Part shown: in pieces, positions 22,222 through 22,535 of the stretch
Layout of the letters: each line of letters opens with the position of its first letter
How positions within the stretch are numbered: the first letter of the stretch is position 1
Assembly (NCBI GenBank): GCA_963608705.1
Contig: CAVDHB010000052.1
Span: 1 to 22,535, forward strand
DNA: 22,535 nucleotides
Reading direction: 5' to 3'
Source of the DNA: CAVDHB01 sp963608705
GTDB taxonomy: Bacteria; Bacteroidota; Bacteroidia; Bacteroidales; Bacteroidaceae
Translations under genes and position numbers: made by a program
The notes under the pieces: model-generated
What the model saw: only the letters and a program-made list of their open reading frames with translations
Told to the model about the DNA's origin: nothing
The model's database searches: none

Positions 22222-22364
22222 ATTCCGCATAAGATGCAAAGGATGCAAAGGTGGTTTTCACTCTTTCGCGCGCAGGCGCGTGAGAAGAAAAACAATTTTG
22301 TTTTTATACAAATACATTCCTGTAAAGTTAAGGAATCCACTTATGCATCCTTTGCATCTTATGC
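22222..22364. repeat. Composite hairpin element B
   Basis: Same plan as element A with a different stem sequence. ATTCCGC at 22222; left arm 22227-22254 reads G, CATAAGAT, GCAAAGGAT, GCAAAGGTGG; right arm 22337-22364 pairs at 26 of 28 positions, with one G-T among the two exceptions. The 82-nt loop holds a GC-rich inner palindrome (TCGCGCGC and GCGCGTGA with one G-T pair, AG between), TTGTTTTTATA (22298-22308) and CTGTAAAGT (22320-22328). Confidence 0.9.
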
Positions 22365-22367
22365 AAT

Positions 22368-22473
22368 TCACCGCATAAGTCGTCATAACTCACCGCAGAA
22401 AAATATTTACTCACCGTGCGATTTTTCCAGTTCACCGTGCGATTTTCATAACTCACCGTGTAATTTTCCCCTT
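22368..22473. repeat. 21-bp direct repeats with TCACCG core
   Basis: TCACCG occurs at 22368, 22390, 22411, 22432 and 22453, spaced 22, 21, 21 and 21 bp. The middle copies share TCACCGTGCGATTTT. A sixth TCACCG is at 22200, just after the right arm of element A, as the first of the five is just after the right arm of element B. Confidence 0.85.
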
Positions 22474-22484
22474 TCCCCGGATGA

Positions 22485-22535
22485 ATTCCGCGTAAGTGCG
22501 TAAGTAACGTAAGTGGATTTCAACCTCTCACGCGC
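22485..22535. repeat. Composite hairpin element C, cut by the window end
   Basis: ATTCCGC at 22485, then a left arm of CGTAAGTG, CGTAAGTAA, CGTAAGTGG (22491-22516), the same 8+9+9 register as A and B. ATTTCAACCTCTCACGCGC follows, the start of the inner palindrome. The window ends before the right arm, so its pairing cannot be checked here. Confidence 0.8.

Larger units (their letters stand above)
21942..22535. other. Gene-free region packed with structured repeats
   Basis: No gene is supported here. From 22049 on, the sequence consists of two complete and one truncated composite hairpin element and a 21-bp direct-repeat array. The stretch 21942-22048 is the upstream region of the DUF5106 gene, with a near-consensus minus-strand -7 box (TCTATTTG, 21998-22005). 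Frames of up to 117 codons crossing this region simply read through the repeats. Confidence 0.75.

Noticed and set aside
22049..22364. Integron attC sites or an iteron-type plasmid origin
   Set aside because: I see no integrase, no attC core sites, no rep gene and no cassette genes; the repeat register alone is not enough.

Overview
The window looks like chromosome from a gut-type Bacteroidota, most likely Bacteroides, Phocaeicola or a close relative. The evidence is a hybrid two-component sensor with a periplasmic binding-protein domain, a GH106/DUF4861 pair, a TonB-receptor-like outer-membrane barrel, DUF4186 and DUF5106 proteins, and promoters of the TTTG / TAnnTTTG type. I recognise 17 protein genes with good support, one weaker small membrane-protein gene and one tRNA. 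There is no phage, IS, conjugative or CRISPR gene.

Layout: (1) 1-900 is AT-rich and gene-poor, with a palindromic repeat and one small membrane ORF. (2) 933-4972 is a two-gene operon, DUF4861 then a GH106-type alpha-L-rhamnosidase, closed by a strong hairpin terminator. (3) 5076-6247 holds a DEDDh exonuclease overlapping tail-to-tail with a DUF4186 gene, then an initiator tRNA-Met with its own promoter and terminator. (4) 6596-11389 (minus) is a three-gene operon: FHS-type sugar permease, PfkB fructokinase and a hybrid two-component regulator. It resembles the regulatory and uptake half of the fructan locus of B. thetaiotaomicron without its GH32 or SusC/SusD genes. (5) 11924-16247 is an outer-membrane barrel gene divergent from a histidine kinase/OmpR-type regulator pair; the gap holds an 11-bp-phased direct repeat that could be the regulator's operator. 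(6) 16295-18705 is RNase Z and an L,D-transpeptidase lipoprotein. (7) 18710-21941 holds a small cytosolic protein, a GT2 glycosyltransferase, a PAP2 phosphatase and a DUF5106/thioredoxin-fold protein. (8) 21942-22535 has no gene but contains a striking array of long composite hairpin elements.

The most unusual signal is in (8). At least two complete copies and one cut-off copy of a ~140-bp element each begin with ATTCCGC and three short tandem repeats in an 8+9+9 register. In the complete copies these arms pair with a distant complementary arm (26 bp perfect in one copy, 26/28 in the next), around a GC-rich inner palindrome and a conserved tail. The two complete copies differ at 13 stem columns, and all 13 are matched by the partner arm. 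Two other phased repeat arrays (22 bp at 11762-11848, 23 bp at 6481-6594) flank the fructose operon upstream and downstream.

All functional names come from reading motifs by eye; no database search was run.
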